Assembly: GCA_031423015.1 (NCBI GenBank)
Contig: JANPER010000271.1
Span: 50,225 to 114,224, forward strand
DNA: 64,000 nucleotides
Direction: 5' to 3'
From: DATGPD01 sp031423015
GTDB lineage: Bacteria; Planctomycetota; UBA1135; UBA2386
Shown here: positions 60,871 to 64,000 of the stretch, piece by piece
How the letters are laid out: every line of letters begins with the position of its first letter
Numbering within the stretch: the stretch's first letter is position 1
Notes under the pieces: model-generated
Told to the model about the DNA's origin: nothing
Seen by the model: only the letters and a program-made list of their open reading frames with translations
The model's database searches: none
Program-made: the position numbers and the translations under genes

Positions 60871-61017
60871 GGTGCGGGGCGGTATGGTATCGATGCCCTG
60901 AAGCAGGCTGCTGCGTGAAACACACGGGCGCGTGAAACTTCTCCTGTTCCGGCGCGCGTGATTGTGGTCGCGTCACGGTCGAAGCCGATAACGCGGAAGC
61001 CGATGACGAAAGAGACG

Positions 61018-62403
61018 ATGTCGACCCAACCGAGTCCCGGCGAGGCGGTCCGCAAGATTCCGTCGCTCGACGCGTTCGTGCGTCGGCCCGAGTTTGCCGC
61101 CGTGCCTCGCCCGGTGCTGTTGCGCGTGGCGCGAGCCGTGCTCGATGCGACGCGCGAGCGCGCGCTGCGCGGCGAGGTCGACGCGTCCGCGATCGAGGCG
61201 GCGGTGGCTGGTGGGTCTTTGGTGCGCGAGGTGCTCGCGCGCTGCGAGTCAGAAATGGCGCTGCATCATCGTCGCGTCGTCAACGCCACGGGCATCGTGC
61301 TGCACACGGGCATCGGCCGCGCGCCGCTAGCCGCCGCGGCGATCGCAGCGTTGACGCAGGCGGCACGTTACAGCATCGTCGAGGTCGATCCGTCGACGGG
61401 GGAGCGCAACGAGCGCGAGGTCGCGGTGGCGGCGCTGCTCCGCGATCTGCTTGGCGTGAGCGGCGCGCTGGCGGTCAACAACAACGCGGCGGCGGTCAAC
61501 CTGATGCTGCGCGCGCTCACGCTCGGGCGTGAGGTGGTGGTGTCGCGCGGCGAGCAGGTCGAAATCGGCGGCGGCTTCCGCATGCCCGACGTCATGCGGC
61601 AGGCAGGTTGCCACATGGTCGAGGTCGGCGCCACCAATCGTACGCACCTGCACGACTTCGCGAACGCGATCAATCCGCAGACCGCGATGCTGCTGAAGAT
61701 TCACCCGAGCAACTTCCGCATCGTCGGCTTCACCGGCATGCCGACGCTCACCGAGTTGGTGCAGCTCGGCCGCAAGCACACCGGCGTGATCGTGGCCGAG
61801 GATCTCGGCTCGGGTCTGCTGTGGCGACCGCCGATCGCCGGCTTGGAGAGCGAGCCGCGCGTGCACGACAGCGTGGCGACGGGCGCCGACTTGGTGTTGT
61901 TCTCGGGCGACAAGCTGCTCGGCGGGCCGCAGTGCGGCCTTTTGGTGGGTAACCAAGACGTGGTGGCGCGCTGCCGCGCGCACCCCCTGTATCGCGCCTT
62001 CCGCTGCGACAAGCTCACCTTGGCGGCGCTCGAAGCGACGCTACGCATCTACCGTGATGGCAACCCGCTGGAGGAGATTCCCACGCTGCGCGCGCTGTCG
62101 GCCAGTGCCGACGAGTTGCGCGCGCGCGCCGGTGATCTGCTCGGCAGGCTCGGCGGGCTGGGCGGCGAGGTCGTGCCGACCGAGTCGTTCGCCGGCAGCG
62201 GTGCCAATCCCACGCGACCTTTGCCGTCGTTTGCGGTCGCGCTGCCTGGCGCGGCGCCGACCTGCGATCGCCTGCGCGCCGGGGTCGGTGTCGCGGTGTT
62301 CGCGCGCGTCGATCAGAACCGCACGCTGCTCGACCTGCGCAGCCTGGTGGGGGAGGACCTCGACGAAGTGGCGCAGTTGGTGCGCGGCAAGCTCGCCGGC
62401 TAG
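61018..62403 (+). CDS. selA: L-seryl-tRNA(Sec) selenium transferase
   Basis: A 461-residue SelA from ATG 61018 (ATG 61003 is also possible). The PLP site is FSGDKLLGGPQCG with the Schiff-base Lys, and VVNATGIVLHTGIGRAPL and FARVDQNRTLLDLRS are typical. It turns Ser-tRNA(Sec) into Sec-tRNA(Sec) with selenophosphate. selD is only two genes away, which makes a selenocysteine operon likely. Confidence 0.96.
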   Translation: MSTQPSPGEAVRKIPSLDAFVRRPEFAAVPRPVLLRVARAVLDATRERALRGEVDASAIEAAVAGGSLVREVLARCESEMALHHRRVVNATGIVLHTGIGRAPLAAAAIAALTQAARYSIVEVDPSTGERNEREVAVAALLRDLLGVSGALAVNNNAAAVNLMLRALTLGREVVVSRGEQVEIGGGFRMPDVMRQAGCHMVEVGATNRTHLHDFANAINPQTAMLLKIHPSNFRIVGFTGMPTLTELVQLGRKHTGVIVAEDLGSGLLWRPPIAGLESEPRVHDSVATGADLVLFSGDKLLGGPQCGLLVGNQDVVARCRAHPLYRAFRCDKLTLAALEATLRIYRDGNPLEEIPTLRALSASADELRARAGDLLGRLGGLGGEVVPTESFAGSGANPTRPLPSFAVALPGAAPTCDRLRAGVGVAVFARVDQNRTLLDLRSLVGEDLDEVAQLVRGKLAG

Positions 62404-62441
62404 CGTTGGACTGCGATGGGCGCAGCCACTATGACGACGGC

Positions 62442-62930
62442 ATGAGTTGCACGTGTGGGCTCCCGGCTGACTTCACCGCCTGCTGTGGCCCGATCATCGC
62501 TGGCACGAAGCCGGCGGCTTCGGCGGAGCAACTGATGCGCGCGCGCTACTCGGCCTACGTGAAGACCGACGTCGACTTCCTGTTGGCGAGCCTTTTGCCG
62601 TCCGAGCGTGGCGGTTTCGACCGCGGCGGCGCTGAGAAGTGGTCGAAGATGGCGACCTGGAAGGGCCTCGACATCGTGCGCACCGAAGCCGGGGGCCAGG
62701 GTGACGCGACGGGGGTGGTCGAGTTCAAGGCGCGCTACCAGGTGCAAGAACAGAACGTCGAGCACCATGAGATCGCGACCTTCCGGCGTGAGGACGGGTG
62801 CTGGTACTTCGTCGACGGCGAAACGCCCAAGGCGCAGCCGTTCCGGCGTGCGGTCCCCAAGGTCGGCATGAACGACCCCTGCTCATGCGGCAGCGGCAAG
62901 AAGTTCAAGAAGTGCTGCGGCAAGGTGTGA
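62442..62930 (+). CDS. YchJ-family protein with SEC-C motifs
   Basis: A 162-residue protein from ATG 62442 with an N-terminal CTCGLPADFTACCG and a C-terminal CSCGSGKKFKKCCG zinc-binding SEC-C motif. The middle is the YchJ NTF2-like domain (MRARYSAYVKTDVDFLL). SEC-C motifs bind zinc and proteins. Its place between selA and selD is suggestive but may be chance. Function unknown. Confidence 0.9.
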   Translation: MSCTCGLPADFTACCGPIIAGTKPAASAEQLMRARYSAYVKTDVDFLLASLLPSERGGFDRGGAEKWSKMATWKGLDIVRTEAGGQGDATGVVEFKARYQVQEQNVEHHEIATFRREDGCWYFVDGETPKAQPFRRAVPKVGMNDPCSCGSGKKFKKCCGKV

Positions 62931-62981
62931 GCCGAAACGAGTGCCTTGCCCGGTGACACGTGCGCACCCTACAACAGCGCC

Positions 62982-64000
62982 ATGTCTACCAACCGCCAAC
63001 CCGTCCGGCTGACGAACTACGCTAGCGGCGCGGGTTGAGCATCCAAGCTGCCGCCGGGGAGCCTCGGGCAGGTTCTCCAAAAGCTCTGTGCGCCGACGCA
63101 CCCGGACCTCCTTGCTGGCACGACCGGCTTCGAGGACGCGGGGATCTTTCGTCTCGACCCTGAGCGAGCGCTGGTGCAGACGGTCGACTTCTTCCCGCCG
63201 ATCGTCGACGACCCGCGCTGGTTCGGTCGCATCGCGGCGGCGAACTCGCTGTCGGACGTGTACGCGATGGGCGGCAAGCCGATCACCGCGATGAACGTGG
63301 TGGGCTGGCCGAAGGCGCTCGACATCGAGATCCTCGGTGAGATCCTGGCGGGCGGGCTCGAGAAGGTGGTCGAAGCCGGCGCGGTGCTGTGCGGTGGCCA
63401 CACGGTGACCGACAACGAGATCAAGTTCGGCATGTCGGTGACTGGGATCGTGCACCCCAAGAAGTGGTGGCCGAACTCAGGCGCGCGCGTCGGCGACGTG
63501 CTGTTCCTCACCAAGCCAATTGGCATGGGGCCGATCGCCACGGCGATCAAGCAAGAGAAGGCCAGCGCGGCTGTTGCGCAGGCGGCGATGGAGCAGATGG
63601 CCACGCTCAACAAGGGCGCCTGCGACGCGGTCTTCGACCTCGAAGTGCATGGCGCTACCGACGTCACCGGCTTCGGCCTGATTGGCCACAGTCACGAGAT
63701 GGCGGCGGGCGCCGGGCTGACCTTGACGCTCGAGGCCAGTCAGTTTCCCATCGCCGCGGGCGCGCTCGAGCTGGCGCGCGGCGGTGTCTACTCCGGCGGC
63801 AGCAAGCGCGGGCGGAGCTATCTCGGAGCCAACGTGCTGATCGGCACCGGCATCGCCGACGCGCTGGTCGCAGTGATGTTCGACGCCGAGACCTCGGGTG
63901 GCCTTCTCCTGGCGGTGCCAGCCAAGCTGGCGAGCACCGTAGAGAAGCGGCTGCGCGACGTGGGCGCGCCGAGCGCGGCGTGCATCGGCGAGTTCAACGC
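62982..64000 (+). CDS. selD: Selenide, water dikinase (selenophosphate synthetase) containing Sec, 3' end outside window
   Basis: Translation from ATG 62982 reads MSTNRQPVRLTNYASGAG, then UGA (63036-63038), then ASKLPPGSLGQVL, so codon 19 is selenocysteine at the place of the active-site Cys/Sec. Downstream are VDFFPPIVDDPRWFGRIAAANSLSDVYAMGGKP, the ATP-binding and AIR-synthase-like core, and DVTGFGLIGHSHEM. SelD makes selenophosphate from selenide and ATP. A stem at 63048-63071 (arms CTGCC/GGCAG) lies at a suitable distance for a bacterial SECIS. The gene runs past the window end. Confidence 0.93.
63036..63071 (+). promoter_or_regulatory. UGA selenocysteine codon and candidate SECIS hairpin of selD
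   Basis: The UGA at 63036-63038 is followed nine bases later by a small stem (CTGCC 63048-63052 with GGCAG 63067-63071) and a 14-base loop rich in G. This is the position where bacterial SECIS elements recruit SelB. The fold is my reading by eye. Confidence 0.6.

Noticed and set aside
1..64000. CRISPR array, IS element or prophage
   Set aside because: No regular repeat-spacer pattern, transposase, integrase or phage gene was seen.

Overview
The window is GC-rich bacterial chromosome, most likely from a member of the Planctomycetota. The evidence is indirect but agrees: many exported proteins of unknown function with Planctomycete-style C-terminal domains, an ECF sigma factor fused to exported Ig-like domains, a Ser/Thr kinase, HEAT-repeat proteins, frequent GTG/TTG starts, few strong Shine-Dalgarno sites, and selenocysteine genes. 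No 16S or 23S rRNA, tRNA, CRISPR array or transposase gene was seen.

Layout. Positions 1-30.5 kb form a mosaic of small, often translation-coupled gene groups. These include the end of a Uma2 nuclease gene, dodecin, a GNAT protein divergent from a HEAT lipoprotein, an XRE regulator coupled to a TolB-like propeller lipoprotein, a GT4 glycosyltransferase, an EamA transporter, an ACP phosphodiesterase and a gingipain-type C25 peptidase. They are followed by a metzincin-like lipoprotein, an atypical kinase, an MNT/HepT toxin-antitoxin pair, HEAT and TPR/toroid proteins, a DUF4003 protein, and a B3/4-domain protein coupled to an HSDL2-like SDR. The stretch ends with a divergent DUF6384/coiled-coil cluster and an ECF-sigma fusion gene.

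Positions 30.8-49.2 kb hold the str-S10-spc-alpha ribosomal region on the + strand: rpsL, rpsG, an EF-G-like gene, then rpsJ to rplQ with secY, adk and rpoA. The order is classical, but tuf, rplC, rpsN, rpmD, map, infA and rpsD are absent. An antisense gene for an exported protein (33.9-35.7 kb) separates the str part from rpsJ.

Positions 49.2-64 kb carry a GT2 glycosyltransferase, two convergent paralogous secreted glycosidase-like proteins, dnaE, an exported propeller-like protein, recJ, selA, a YchJ-family protein and the start of selD. selD has an in-frame UGA at codon 19 that reads as selenocysteine, so SelA and SelD here probably serve a working selenocysteine pathway.

Non-coding structure includes four notable palindromic elements. 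One is a 51-base hairpin found twice, each time just after the stop codon of a minus-strand gene (28.0 and 54.3 kb). Another is a perfect 21-bp inverted repeat with a GTGTCTGACAC core that overlaps two convergent stop codons (23.7 kb). The others are a CACAGAG-type hairpin (3.8 kb) and a cluster of stem-loops (27.8 kb). Several intergenic regions share a promoter-like pattern of TTGGCG-like and gcTAaccT-like boxes.
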